Shown: positions 10,213 to 21,854, counted from the stretch's first letter. The stretch: DNA of 64,000 nt from Charina bottae (GCA_023362775.1 JALMGJ010000008.1:35142501-35206500); one strand, 5' to 3'. The notes: generated from the letters alone by a model not told the origin. Made by a program: numbers and translations.

Positions 10213-10862
10213 GGAATGATGCATGCCATATGCCAGCAAATTTGGAAAACACAAGAATGGCCATCAGATTGGAAAAAATCAACTTATATCCCTATACCAA
10301 AAAAGGGAAACACTACAGAATGTTCAAACTATCAAACAGTGGCACTTATTTCACATGCCAGTAAGGTAATGCTCAAGATCCTGCAAGGTAGACTCCAGCA
10401 ATTCATGGAGCGAGAATTGCCAGATGTACAAGCTGGGTTTAGAAAAGGCAGAGGAACTAGAGACCAAACTGCCAATATCCACTGGATAATGGAGAAAGCC
10501 AGGGAGTTTCAGAAAAACATCTATTTTTGTTTCATTGACTATTCTAAAGCCTTTGACTGTGTGGATCATAACAAATTGTGGCAAGTTCTTGGTGGTATGG
10601 GGATACCAAGTCATCTTGTCTGCCTCCTGAGGAATCTGTATAACGACCAAGTAGCAACGGTAAGAACAGAGCACGGAACAACAGACTGGTTTAAGATTGG
10701 GAAAGGAGTACGGCAGGGTTGTATACTCTCACCCTACCTATTCAACTTGTACGCAGAACATGTCATGCGACGTGCTGGGCTTGATGAATCCAAGGCTGGA
10801 GTTAAAATCGCTGGAAGAAACACTAACAATCTTAGATATGCAGATGATACCACTTTTTCTTT
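10213..10862 (+). pseudogene. Bov-B (RTE) reverse transcriptase, internal fragment
   Basis: An open frame from 10216 encodes the fingers and palm of the Bov-B reverse transcriptase in order: CQQIWKTQEWPSDWKKS, IPIPKKGN, YQTVALISHASKVMLKIL, QAGFRKGRGTRDQ, motif A FCFIDYSKAFDCVDH, motif B GVRQGCILSP and motif C LRYADDTT. It stops immediately after motif C at about 10862, where unrelated sequence begins, so the thumb and the 3' end are missing. The endonuclease is absent upstream. A copy missing both ends reflects later deletion or rearrangement, since LINE insertion itself truncates only the 5' side. One oddity is YQTVAL where YRTIAL is usual. Confidence 0.9.
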
Positions 10863-10984
10863 TATGGTACATAAATAATGTATTTCTTTGGAAGTTTAAA
10901 TAAAAAGATGCACATCTGCTGGAGATGCTTGAAAATGAAAAAAAGAGCACATCTGCTGGGGATGGTTTAAAAACTGCTTGTTTT

Positions 10985-11085
10985 ATTATACAGTATGCTG
11001 CCAAGAGTCACATTTGTGAGATGGGAGGCTATATAAATTTGATAAATAAATAAATAAATGTAAAAATAAATCAATAAATAAATAG
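10985..11085 (+). mobile_element. L2/CR1-type LINE 3' end with AAAT tail
   Basis: TATGCTGCCAAGAGTCACATTTG then AGATGGGAGGCTATATAAATT, followed by AAAT repeats. This matches the shared 3' end of the L2-like elements in this window (GCCGCCCAGAGTCCC...GATGGGCGG). Upstream, at 10888-10968, a word AGATGCACATCTGCTGG is partly duplicated 52 bases later. Confidence 0.6.
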
Positions 11086-11930
11086 CGAAAAGGAAAAAAA
11101 GGCTTGGAAGATATCTCTCACTAGATTCTTTTTCCCCTTACCAAAGTTACTGTACTTTTTTTGTTTATGTTTATGTTTATATATAGGCAGGGGGTGGAAA
11201 TCTAATAGGGCTTTGCATGAAATGCATACATGAAAAGATAACATACAAGCCATCTGCAGGCCTGGTTTTTGTACCTGTAGGCCTCTCTCCAATTTGCACC
11301 CCTTACTCTGCCATTATGGAAAAGAGATGCACAACTCAGTCACACATTATCTAGTGCTTCTTTGGCACCCGTGCAAAGTATTAGTTCCAGCCTACAGTAG
11401 TAGATATCTTCACTGCTTTCACTCAAGACAAATTTGTTTTTCAGATAAGCTGAAAGGTATCCTTTTGGGGCATTCAACAACCATTATTCATATACAATGT
11501 TTATTTTTCCTAAACGGTACTGACAGCTCTAACTGAAAAAAGCAACCATATCAGATCTATGTACAGTTAAACTAGTTTGACTTACTATTGAACAGTAATG
11601 CTTCACTCCCTATTGTAAATAATTTCATTAATAAACACTCTAATAGAATTCATTGGAAATATTGTCTCTTGTGATGGCGTAACTCCCTTGTCCTTGTGAT
11701 AGACCCAGTTCATGAGCTTCTAAAAGATTCAGGGAGCTATTTTGACTGAAGCCATTGAAAGAGTTTTAAAAGTTTTTAAAGTTACTTGAGATATTTATTA
11801 AAACTGATACAGGGAGTTCCATAGACTCTAGGTTCAAGTTTTGAAAAGACAGAATAGGACCAGGTTGATGCTGGGAATGGAATAATCTGCTGTGCATTCA
11901 TTAGTACTTATGAGCCAGTTTGTACTTATG
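11086..11930. other. Unannotated sequence
   Basis: No gene or element recognised. The open frames at 11071-11292 (minus) and 11294-11536 (plus) lack family motifs. Confidence 0.5.
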
Positions 11931-11931
11931 A

Positions 11932-12226
11932 GAGCCAGTCTGGTCCAGTGGTTAAGGCAACGGGCCAGAAACCAGGAGACTGAGAGTTCTAGTCCCACCT
12001 TAGGCATGAAAGCCAGCTGGGTGACCTTGCGCCAGTCACTCTCTCTCAGCCCAACTCACCTCACAGGGTTGTTGTTGTGGGGAAAATAGGAGGAAGAAGG
12101 AGTATTATGTATGTTCGCCACCTTGAGTTATTTGTAAAAATAATAAAGGTGGGATAGAAAATAAATAAATAAACAAATAAACAAATAAACAAATAAACAA
12201 ATAAACAAGTAAGTAAGTAAGTAAAA
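11932..12226 (+). mobile_element. tRNA-derived SINE with AAAT/AAAC tail
   Basis: Begins GAGCCAGTCTGGTCCAGTGG, a tRNA-like box A region, then a box B-like GAGTTCTAGTCCC, then a body ending AATAAAGGTGGGATAGAAAA and a long AAAT/AAAC/AAGT tail to 12226. Other copies of the family are at 17.7, 24.9, 29.2 and 44.3 kb. The unit TACTTATGA is repeated just before and at the left end (11905-11930). SINEs are transcribed by RNA polymerase III and copied by a partner LINE. Confidence 0.85.
12140..12226. repeat. AAAT/AAAC/AAGT tail microsatellite of SINE
   Basis: The SINE tail drifts through AAAT, then AAAC (five or so units) and AAGT (four units), a stepwise change of repeat unit within one tract. Confidence 0.85.
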
Positions 12227-12231
12227 TAAAT

Positions 12232-12368
12232 ATTGAATTATATTTTATGTTATGTTATGTTATGTTATGTTATGTTATGTTATGTTATGTTATGTTATGT
12301 TATGTTATGTTGTTATGTTACGTTACGTTACGTTACGTTGGGTTGATCTGTTGGCATTTTAGAAAAAA
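12232..12368. repeat. Left copy of LINE target duplication, enlarged by a (TATGT)n microsatellite
   Basis: The first 13 bases (ATTGAATTATATT) and the last 26 bases (12343-12368, TTGATCTG ... TTTTAGAAAAAA) recur at 14873-14885 and 14909-14934 on the other side of the LINE. Between them this side carries about 95 bases of TATGT and TTACG pentamers, whereas the right side has only a 23-base degenerate equivalent. I read both as one target sequence duplicated at insertion, after which the pentamer expanded on this side. Confidence 0.7.
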
Positions 12369-12379
12369 CAGGCAGGATG

Positions 12380-13119
12380 TCAGAGTAACCAAGGCCATGA
12401 GTGGTGTTGACTGTTGGCAGATCACAGGCTCATTGTCTCCAAAATGAAGGTCGACATTAGACCCAAGAGGTGACCACAATGAAGCAAGGCCATGAAAAGA
12501 AGCAATGTGGTCAGGCTGAAGAATTCCAGCATAGATAGCTTCATCACTAGCTGAAAACTTAGAAACCAAGCCTGCTGACCTACACCTTGTTGGCAGCGCC
12601 GAGGATGACTGGGAACACTTCAGGGATGCTGTCCATTCATCTGCACTGAAGATGCTAGGGCCTTCTACCTGCAAGCAGCATGACTGGTTCAATGAGAACA
12701 ATGAGATGATACAGGCTCCACTTGTTGAAAAACACCGTCTTCATCGTGCCCATCAGAATAATTTATCATCAGCTGCCAAGAAAAACGCCTTTAACAGTGC
12801 TTGCAGGACAGTCCAGAATAAAGTGTGTAAAATGCAAGATGCCTGGCTGATTGCCAAGGCAGACGAAATACAAAGATACGCTGACAGGAGTGACTTGAAA
12901 TGGTTCTATGAAGCCCTTAACACTATCTATGGACCTCAGTCTCTCTGGAGTTTCCCCCTCCTGAGTACAGATGGTACAACTCTCATTACAGAGAAGGCTC
13001 AGATCCTGCAGAGATGGGCTGAACACTTTGAAGCTGTCCCCAACCAACTTTCATCTATTAACAATGAGGTGATAGACAGGTTTCCCCAGGATTCCTTCAG
13101 CTACTACCAGCGCCTTTGA
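12380..13119 (+). pseudogene. LINE ORF2 linker between endonuclease and RT
   Basis: The methionine at 12652 is internal. The frame reads a lysine- and histidine-rich helical region (RLHRAHQNNLSSAAKKNAFNSACR, KMQDAWLIAKADEIQ) and the conserved SLWSFPLLSTDGTTLITEKAQILQRWAEHFEAV block that precedes the RT in this family. It ends at a stop at 13119, beyond which the homologous frame resumes elsewhere. No catalytic residue lies in this part. Confidence 0.75.
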
Positions 13120-13139
13120 TGGTCCTCTGGTAGTAGCTG

Positions 13140-13870
13140 AAGTCATGAATGTTGTCCAGTGGCAACGTACCAGGAGCAGATGCCATACCTGCAGAGATCT
13201 ACAAAGCCGGTGGTCCTGTACTTATAGAGTAACTCACCGAGTTGCTCCAGTATTTCTGGAAGCAAGGATCCATTCCTCAGGAACTTAAAGATGCATCTAT
13301 CGTACACCTCTACAAGAGGAAGGGCAATCAACAAGTAGTTGTACCGAGGAATTTCGCTGCTCTCCATTGCAGAAAAAACCCTTGCAAGAGTCCTGCTAAA
13401 TCATCTGGTCACTCATCTGGAGCTGGGTCTGCTTCCAAAGTCACACTGCGGCTTCCACAAAGGTCGTGGGACTATTGACATGATTTTTGCCACGTGCCAA
13501 CTTCAGGAGAAGTGTCAGGGTTAGATGACAAGGCCTGTGGAGGATCATGTCGAAGTTCGTCTGCCCTGCTAAATTCATTCAGATGGTACGCCAGTTCCAT
13601 GATAGCCTGATGGCCAGGGTGCTGGATGGTGGTGAATCCTCTAAAGCATTTCCAGTCATTAATGGCATCAAACAGATTGTGTGCTTGCACCCACACTGTT
13701 CAACATGAAGTTTACTGCCATGTTGAATGATGCATTCCAGGATAGTGATGCTGGAATCAGCCTCAAGTACAGAGTGGATGGGATGCTCTTCAGCCTGAGG
13801 AGACTTCAAGCTATCACCAGTGAAACTATCACCAAGTGTTCTGAGAGACTTCCTCTTTGCTGATGACTGT
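13140..13870 (+). pseudogene. LINE reverse transcriptase, several frameshifts and a deletion
   Basis: RT fragments in shifting frames: EELKDASIVHLYKRKGNQQ (13242 frame), YRGISLLSIAEKTLARVLLNHLVTHLELGLLPKSHCGFHKGRGTIDMIFATCQLQEKC (13339 frame), FIQMVRQFHDSLMARVLDGG (near 13580), LAPTLFNMKFTAML (13681 frame) and LFADDCALN (13853). Motif A, expected soon after QLQEKC as a DLTKAFD-like segment, is missing, so about 30 codons were lost near 13522-13560. The FADD motif C is intact but catalysis is impossible without motif A. Confidence 0.8.
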
Positions 13871-14800
13871 GCTTTGAATGCTGGCTCAGAGCCAAAGATG
13901 CAACTCAGTATGGATAAATTCTCCATGGCTTGTGACAACTTTGGATTTACCATCAACATCCGAAAGACTGAAGTCATGCACCAACCTGCTCCTCATGCAC
14001 CGTACACAGAACCCAAAATCACAATCAAAGGGCAGAAACTACAGGCAGTGGGCCAGTTTAATTACCTTGGCAGTACCCTCTTCCGAGCAGTAACTATTGA
14101 TGCAGCAGTTAACTACAGAATAGCAAAGACAAGTTCTGCTTACAGTAGACTGCACTCCACTGTGTGGGAACCTCAAGGAATCAGCTCAGTAACAAAACTG
14201 AAGGTCTACAGAGCCATGGTACTTACTGTCCTTCTGTATGTCTATGAAACGTGGACAGTGTATCGAAGGCATGCAAGTTAGCTCAACCATTTCCACCTGA
14301 CTTGTCTTCGCAGGATATTAGGCATCAGATGACAAGACAAAGTACCAGACACTGAAGTTTTATCTAGAGCATGTCTACCATCAGTCCACACACTGCTGAT
14401 GAGAGTACAGACCCGGTGGACAAGTCATGTCACTCATATGCCGGACAACGACATACCCAAGCAACTCCCTTTTGGGGAACTATCTGTTGGAAGACACTTG
14501 CATGGAGGGCTGAAGAAACATTTCAAAGACACACTAAATGCCTCCCTGAAGTTGCTTGATATAGACATCACCACCTGGAAAATGCTGGCACAAAACCACC
14601 CTACCTAGAGTGGCCTCATCCACAAGGGCTGTCAAGCTTACGAAGCAAGGTGCACTGCTGAAGAAAAACATAAGTGCGAGCTGCGTAAGACCAGAGCCAC
14701 TAGCACAAAAGCTGCAGGGCCTACACATGTCTGTCCAACATGTGCGAGAACATTCTGTGCCCAAATTGGCCTGATCAGTCATCTTCGGACACAACACATC
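13820..14800 (+). pseudogene. LINE ORF2 thumb, C-terminal arm and zinc finger
   Basis: After FADDCALN the 13820-14281 frame reads MDKFSMACDNFGFTINIRKTEVMHQPAPHAPYTEP, FNYLGSTLFR, SSAYSRLHSTVWEPQGIS and TKLKVYRAMVLTVLLYVYETWTVYRRHAS, then a stop. The C-terminal arm continues in a second frame (TRWTSHVTHMPDNDIPKQLPFGEL, GGLKKHFKDTLNASLKLL) and ends in CPTCARTF...SHLRTQH near 14800. The arrangement parallels the truncated copy at 1977-2720. Confidence 0.75.
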
Positions 14801-14872
14801 TAGTCTTAATGTGATTTTTTAAAAAAATGGTGTCAATGTCTTCATCGACAACAATGGACGAGCAACAACAAC

Positions 14873-14934
14873 ATTGAATTATATTACACTGCATTGGATT
14901 GGACTGGATTGATCTGTTGGCATTTTAGAAAAAA
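14873..14934. repeat. Right copy of LINE target duplication
   Basis: Holds ATTGAATTATATT (14873-14885), a degenerate 23-base spacer, and the 26 bases at 14909-14934 that match 12343-12368. See the left copy. At about 62 bp, or 26 bp if only the perfect block counts, the duplication is long for a non-LTR insertion. Confidence 0.7.
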
Positions 14935-15980
14935 AAACTTTTCTAAAAGAAGAATAAAATGTATGGTTGGAAGTTACATTTTTTATATTTGTGTGCATGC
15001 ACACCCAGACACACACTCACACACATTATGAAGTTTCAATTGACATTGTTGACTAAATTTCCATTTTTATCATGTAAGCAGGCTATTAAAACCATATTTA
15101 TATAATAGTTGCTGTAGACTGTTCATTCAAGCCTGCTAGTGACTAATAACAAATTAATACATTGTCAAGCAAGGCATGTTTAAAAGTTGACATTTCTACC
15201 TTTTTCCATGCACTTGCAAATATTGCCATTAATTCAAAACTTACATATTGATAGTTAAATTTCCCCATGGCATCCGAATGAAATAGCATTGATGTTCACC
15301 ATGTAACCCCAAACATCATGTGAGAACAAACACAGAAGTGAACACTGTCATTTTCAAAAAGAATAGGCAATATCGATGGCACACCTAACGTGTGTGTTTC
15401 ACTCCTCAGTTAAGGAGAGCAGATATGGCAGAGTAGAAATCATGGTGTCCACAAAGTGTGGTGAAAAAAATCTAGATGGAGGCGACTAAAATGCACATAA
15501 AAATGGGCAGAGGTTTGATTGCACTGTTATGGCCACCATCTTGATTATTCTGACCACACCCTGCAGAACCCCCTGCTAGGAACAGTGTAAAAAATATGAC
15601 AAGATGACAAGGCAAGGGCCAATTTGTGAAGCCCAAAAAAGAGAGGAGAGGGGAGAAATAGAGAAATGACCAAAAAAAATATTACTTCCTGATCTAAAAG
15701 TTTCTCATTTATAAGGCAAAGTCCTCCGGGGAGAACTGAATTTAAAAAAATGAATGAAACTTAGACTTGATAAGCAGAAATGTTCTTACTATTGGAAGTG
15801 GGGTGGGTTTTTTTTTAAAGTGCTCACTTTAAAGAAGCTCCTGATCCCACCCCCATGTCATATTGAACAGTTCTTAAAAAAATAATAGTTTAAAAATATG
15901 TTATTGGAGGACCACAAAGCACTCTGTTGTCCTATATGCAATAGTGGTATGTCAGCCTTGTTCATATCCCTCATAAACAG
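14935..15980. other. Unannotated sequence
   Basis: No gene or nameable element; short CA-rich words near 14990-15030 only. Confidence 0.5.
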
Positions 15981-16019
15981 AATGAATGAATGAATGAATG
16001 AATGAATGAATGAATGAAT
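15981..16019. repeat. (AATG)n microsatellite
   Basis: Nearly ten uninterrupted AATG units. The sequence just before it (CATAAACAG) resembles the ATAAACCAG that precedes AATG units at the LINE 3' end at 33290, so it may have begun as such a tail. Confidence 0.9.
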
Positions 16020-17742
16020 CCTGCTTCAGGGACAGTGTTTTCCCCTGAAAACTTTCAGCATTATAAGAAATCAGCTGTTCACCCTTGTAACTGGAAGGTA
16101 TACAGTCCAGAATTCAACCCTTCATTCTCTTGCATGCGAAGCCCTTTCTATGACTTCAGCCAATTCTCTCCATTACATTTTCCTATGGCTCTAACTTGCT
16201 GCAGTGAACAACTACAACACCCAATTTCACACCTCACTACTTGTACATGATACGGTTCTCCACCGGCATTTTTATTCCTCCATCCTAGCAACTTTCGATT
16301 CCAAGCGTAATTTTTTTGTTTCTTTGTTTGCTTCTTTGCTGGCCTTGCTATGTGATTTTTGTCTAATTGAAATAATAAAAATTCATTAAAAACCCTCATG
16401 GTTTGCATGCCGCTTCTCGCAAGAGAAGGAACACCACTTCTTTGCTTCCTTCTAATTAAAGACTGCAGCTGGCCTCATCTCGCCTGTATTCCCTGAAAGA
16501 GACCCACTGGAGGAGCCAAAAGTCAAAGCAATTAGTCACAGCCTGACAAGACGCAAGGAAGGATTCTCTTCCAAGACATTTCTTATCTAAAGAAATATGA
16601 GAAGGAAAAAGTTGTTCAAAGGGAACTTGTGTGATTCTTTTTCCCTTCCCTCACTAGCTATTATCATCTATCCAGATACTGGCTGTAATAATATGCAGGA
16701 CAGAAGGGGAGCTATGGAAACCAGAAAGATGGAAAATGTCTCCTTATGCTGCAGATGTTTTGGAGAATGTTGTGTGTCTCTGTATACTCTCCATTCAGAA
16801 AGGTGTTCCTGCACAAAAGACTTTTACTTTGTATCACACAAAACTCTTTTTCCTCCTCCTCTTCATTTCAATAGTTGTATAATGCTGGTTATTTAGTGTA
16901 TTTTATATTATTGATTTAAGGCTATTAAATTCAACTGATTTTTAAATTTTATCCCTTGTGAATGTTGCCCTAAAGCTCTGTCAGTACGTGTGGTGTGGTT
17001 CACACACTGTATTATACTATGGTTTATTTTACCTGTAGCTTGTTGGGCAAGCCATAGCAGCATGATTCTCACATGATGCTAAGCCATAAAACATGGCTAA
17101 GTGCAACAGACAAGCTTCGCACATCATGGTATGCCATCATGATATAACTTGTTTAGTTTTAACTTTGTGTGATCTGTGAACCTATCCTCTATGGTTTGAA
17201 AACTACAGTCTGTGACTTAATGCAATATGTGATTCCAGTTAATTGTGACTTATTCAGCAAGCCATGTTTAAATAAACCTGACTGCATGAACAGACATGAC
17301 AGCTTGCTGATTCATCTTAGCCTAGTCAGATCATATGATCTGGGGAAGAAATAGAGGATTGATCATCCCTCTAGAGTTGTTCCAAGCTTAATGCCTTATC
17401 TTGAACAAACTGTTCAGGATACCTTCTCCAGAACTTGAACCACAATCTATCTTAAAAACATGGACTCCACCACTGCTTTGTTTAGCATCTATACAAAAGA
17501 CTATATTAGAATATAATAGTTGTCTCTGACCATTTGAATACACATTTGCTCCAGCTTCAAAAATAGTGCTCTGGCTAAAGAGGGAGGGTAGGCACATGAA
17601 AGCAGGCTGATACATGTTTGAAAAATCAGGCAGAATGGTGGCATGAAATATGGAAAATCCCCTTCAAATATAGGCCAACTTCTGGTGATTCCTTAGGAAT
17701 GTCCTAAGAATGTCCTAAGAATGTCCTAGGAATAAAAATTGT
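16020..17742. other. Unannotated sequence; possible old palindromic repeat
   Basis: No gene supported. Between about 17010 and 17290 several copies of ATGGTTT/AAGCCAT-type words, with TATGGTTTATTTTACC on the left and TTTAAATAAACC on the right, suggest a decayed MITE, but I could not fix its ends. Confidence 0.35.
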
Positions 17743-18095
17743 GAGCCAGTTTGGTCTAGTGGTTAAGGTGCTGGGCTAGAAACCAGGAGTCTATGAGTTC
17801 TAGTCCCGCCTTAGGCATGAAAGCTGTCTGGGTGACCTTGGGCCAATCCCTGTCTCTCAGCCCTAGGAAGGAGCCAATGGCAAACCAGGAGACTGTGAGT
17901 TCTGGTCCCGCCTTAGGCATGAAAGCCGGCTGGGTGACCTTGGGCCAGTCACTCTCTCTCAGCCCAACTCACCTCACAGGGTTGTTGTCATGGGGAAAAT
18001 AGGAGGGGGAAGGAGTATTAGGTATGCTTGCTGCCTTGAGTTATTTATAAAAATAATAAAGGCGGGATAAAAATTAAATAAATAAAAAAATAAAA
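17743..18095 (+). mobile_element. Partly dimeric tRNA-derived SINE
   Basis: The first half (GAGCCAGTTTGGTCTAGTGG through CAGCCCTAGGAAGGAG) belongs to the SINE subfamily represented at 24.9 and 44.5 kb. At 17882-17889 it jumps, through the shared word AAACCAGG, back into the head of the other subfamily (GGAGACTGTGAGTTCTGG...), which then runs to the usual end (AATAAAGGCGGGATAAAAA) and an AAAT tail. The box B region and the middle of the head are therefore present twice. Confidence 0.8.
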
Positions 18096-21000
18096 ACATG
18101 TCATGTAGTACCAAAGTGATTTATTCTGCCTTTTTTTGAGAACTTCCCAATCTAGTCTATAATCCTGAGATTTTGTGGTGGTCTCCTAGTAACCAGGTAG
18201 TTTTCTGAAAGCAGCCAAGAATAGTTATGTAGCTGGGCACGCAAAGCAATACTGAGAAGACAATCAGCAATATTCTTCTCCCTAGGTAGTGAAAGATAAG
18301 CCTACCCCTCTGGCTAAAAATGTTTCCATGTCAAGCTTCAGTTAGTGGTCAATCATTAGCTTCTTTTTTGCCTTGTCTTTCAATGCCCTCCTTGGACATG
18401 CAGTGGAAAGGCAGTCTTTTCTGCATCATTACAGCATCTGATATAGCTGAAGCTCCTCTTACATTTGCTATTGCTCCCTTAAGCCTGTCGCTGCCCTCAG
18501 GATCAATAAAACATGCCTGTTATTTTCCCCTCATCTCTCTTTTCTTCCAGCCTGCATGGTACCCTTTTGAACCAATTCAGCCCCTAAGGGCTTTTCTCCA
18601 CTGCAGCATTAAGCTGTTCCTGTCTTCCTCCCGCTCCACACCTATGCCACAGATGAAAGAAAGATGTAATGAAAAACCCACTGGGCCACCATACCCCATG
18701 TTCATTTACCACTTCATCAATAGCATCACCCAACAATATTTGCATTGTTGCCTGCTCGCATGTTGCATTGACTCAGTAACCAATCCAGGGGGCAAAATCT
18801 TTGATAGGCCCAATGATTCTACAATGAAACAAGGAAGTACAGAATATACTGTTGCAGCACAATAGTTACAGGAGTACTATAGTGGTACAATAGGACTACT
18901 GAAGTTCAGTGTTTCAATGTAGCATTGTGGAATGGATGATGCTACATTGAAGGAGTGGACAGATTACCATGGGGCAATCTTGATGCATCAAAATCTTTGT
19001 CAAAGCCAAAAGGTACAAGGGTTCACTAGTCAGGCATTCCCAGTAAGAATCCCTTCCAAACCCAAAAGATGGCTGCATCCTCTCAGCGGTCAACAGGTAG
19101 AGTTGGTGAAACAGGCTGAATCTACCATTGTTTGACTGATCTCTTTTTTGGTACTTTTTTTTCATTTAAGGGACAGGAAAGAAGCAACTGGAACAGATCG
19201 TGGGTTGGGTTCCTCATAATGACCATGCAGTCCAGAGCAAACATCCTGGGCAGCAAGCAGTAACCAGAGGGAAGAAGTATGTCAGTACTCCACAGTAGAA
19301 GAAGTAAGTAAGTAGAGGAAAAAGAAGTAAGTAAGTACTCCACAGTATGGAGTAACTAGTTGTGTTTGCATACAAGAAACTGAAATTCAGCACACAAAAC
19401 AGGTAACACTACTTTTGATGTAGAGTCAGAAAACATAAACAGAAGTTATGTTACCTGCCAGCTGGGGCTGGGTTGCAGATATATTATGCACTTCTGCTCA
19501 CCAGAAATGATGGTGGCTAGTGCTCACACTGGGGTAAATTCAAAGCATGGATATGCCCTCAGGCAACTCTTGTCTTATTCCATTGATTAACACCAAAGAC
19601 CGTACATCTATTCATAACCTTAAAATCCAAGATGCTTAACAAAGCAGGTCTGCAGCTGTCTGGTAATACCTATCTGTAGAATGTTTCTGGTATACCTAGT
19701 AATCCATCTCTGCTTTTGTTGCCCCTTGGCTAATCTGACAATGAATGGATATCTCCTTTTACTTCTCGTTCACTTTTTCATAGCTGATATGTCCTGGATT
19801 TGAAACATTTAATCACCCAAATTTAGCACTTGAGATATTTGATATCAGAGAATAAACTAAGCCTGGGAAACTGGAAAGACTTGAACCTAATGTCAGTCAT
19901 CTCTTATCCTCAATGTGATTATGTTAAAAACAATCAGGCAGCGTATTATTCTTTTATGCATAATTAATAGTCTTGCCTTCTCCACGGTTGTCCTTTCTGG
20001 AGCTGCTGGAGTAGACCAAAACCTTCCAGCAGGATTGGTAGCCTGTTCCGGGCTGCATTTTCAAAGCATGCAATGAATCAAAATGCTCAGTTGGAATCCC
20101 AAAGCTGATGAGCATTTTTCATCTGAACTCTTATCTTCTTTGAGCGGTAGCATCTGCATAAAACTCTGCTCTGCCTGACCTTTGTGGCAGTCATTGACTT
20201 CTTTGACTACAACTCTTTGGGGACCCGCCTCCAAGTGCCTGATTTGGGTTTGGAGAGTCATGGCTTACCTATACTTGGCTTAATGAAAATACAAATAAAA
20301 ATGCTGCCTCCTATCAAAAACTTTAGAGGGCTGGACTTTATACAGTCACTTATTTCTGACAGTTTTCCTTTTATTAAAGATGTCAATGCACCTCCATCAG
20401 TATTTAAAGCAGGGTCAGAAAAGGGCATTGTTCAGTTATTAAGTACTGTAGCTGTAGGTGCAATAGAGGTGTGCAGTGCTTTGGATTCTATTCTCAAAGA
20501 GTGCTTTGGAGTACATGGAGACTCATATCTAAAACTGGCATTCCCGGTAGAAAGCACAATCTTACTCTTTTGATGAAATAAGCAACACAAACAAAGGCAG
20601 ACCTTCATTCTTTACTTTTGACAGTGCCTCTGTTTCCAAAAAAAGTTTCCTTTCAACAGACATTTAACAAGGCACAGGATCCTTTTGTTATAGCTACTAT
20701 CTTTGCACTTTGTAATAAACCAGAAGAGCCTGGATTGAGTGTTGGGTTCCATCTCTCTGATTCATAAAAATAAGACTGTACAGTTCAGGCAGGTTTCAAA
20801 TACATATGAACCCGTTATTGGGTTCCTCATTTCCATAGCTTTGATAACAGCTCAACAAATAAAAAGGGGGATAGGTAGTGGGATGGGGGAAATTGCTTCA
20901 TTTCTACAAATCCCTAGAGTGAAGAAGCTTATTGCAAAACTATTTCACTTCCCGGTATAGACTTCATATTGTAGTGGAAGGTACATATGTATGTATGCGT

Positions 21001-21854
21001 TTTCAGATTGCTGAAGAAAAATACAGTATAGATTTTTTTCCAAATGTAGTTACTACATAAAAGTTGCATAAATGATTTTTCAAAATTCCACTTGCAATAT
21101 AAAACAATACAGAGTTTGTAGATGGAAGTGAAATGCTTTGACCTTCCTTGTCACTCAGTGCCTACATTTCTGGCTCTCTCCATTTGACAGCAACGGTGCC
21201 ATGCTCTGCTACCTCCTGTACATAGCTCCTTTATATTAAAAAAGAACGAAATGTAGACCCAAATCATTCCTGGCTTTTTCCAATAGTAATCTGTGCCATG
21301 TTGGATGGCTTCTCCATTCCTATTTCCTTTATTTTCTTGCTCTTCCGCATTTCTTGTACTGTGAATTCTGTTAGTTCTACAGGGTTGGACCTCCATCTCA
21401 AGTAACCTGGGGCCCATATCTAGCCTGACCACCTAGTGTTGTCATCCCCCGGACAAATGAAGACATTTTAAGGTGTACCTTTAAACTGAATGGGGCCATG
21501 AGCAAAAAATAATAATAATTATAGCTAAAGTTTTCAGAAGAAGGTATTTATCTGCAGAATCAGATGTTTGCTAGCTAAGATGCTCACTAGCTAAAGTGGC
21601 AAACACATCAAACCTAATGTGTTACCAACACTACCATACTGCTGTAGTGTCCCCTCAAGCATTTGATTATTTCTCTTGTGCTGGCTAGAAATTCTGTGAT
21701 ATGTAATCTAAAACTATTTGAAAAGGACTAGGTTGAGAATATCCATCTTACAGTACTTCATCCATAATGATGTACTTCCACTGAGATTATATATTTAATA
21801 TTAGAGTTCCTTACATTTATTCTGGTGCATAGAAGTCCAAATCTTTTTATTATT
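18096..21854. other. Unannotated sequence with motif-less open frames
   Basis: No element or gene that I can name. The longest open frame, 18320-18865 (181 codons, plus), has no recognisable domain and its composition gives no support for coding. The frames at 20184-20573 and 20739-20960 are similar. Near 19290-19340 AAGTAAGTA words repeat. Confidence 0.4.

Larger units (their letters stand above)
12369..14872 (+). mobile_element. Zinc-finger LINE (RTE-like, clade unresolved), decayed 2.5-kb copy
   Basis: A plus-strand non-LTR retrotransposon flanked by the duplications at 12232-12368 and 14873-14934. Pieces of one long ORF2 appear in order: the region after the endonuclease (from about 12380), a linker (AWLIAKADEIQRYADRSDLKWFYEAL, LLSTDGTTLITEKAQILQRWAEHF), reverse transcriptase motifs (IVHLYKRKGN, GISLLSIAEKTLARVLLN, CGFHKGRGTIDMIF, LFADDCALN) and the C-terminal arm ending in a CX2CX12HX4H finger (CPTC...SHLRTQH) near 14800. 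The endonuclease itself is missing, so the copy is 5'-truncated. The tail is a short CAA repeat. Confidence 0.85.

Noticed and set aside
13140..13367. Minus-strand frames opposite the zinc-finger LINE
   Set aside because: Antisense to recognisable RT segments (YKRKGN, GISLLSIA).
15981..16019. AATG run as another 3' tail of the LINE family at 33.3 kb
   Set aside because: Only CATAAACAG before it resembles that family's end; the GGTCA/TGACC palindrome is missing.
18320..18865. 181-codon open frame, plus strand
   Set aside because: No domain, signal or repetitive-element motif; hydrophobic, cysteine- and proline-rich content looks like random translation, and no splice or promoter context supports an exon.
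20184..20960. Two open frames (129 and 73 codons) as possible exons
   Set aside because: No recognisable family, a stop-rich gap between them and no convincing splice sites.
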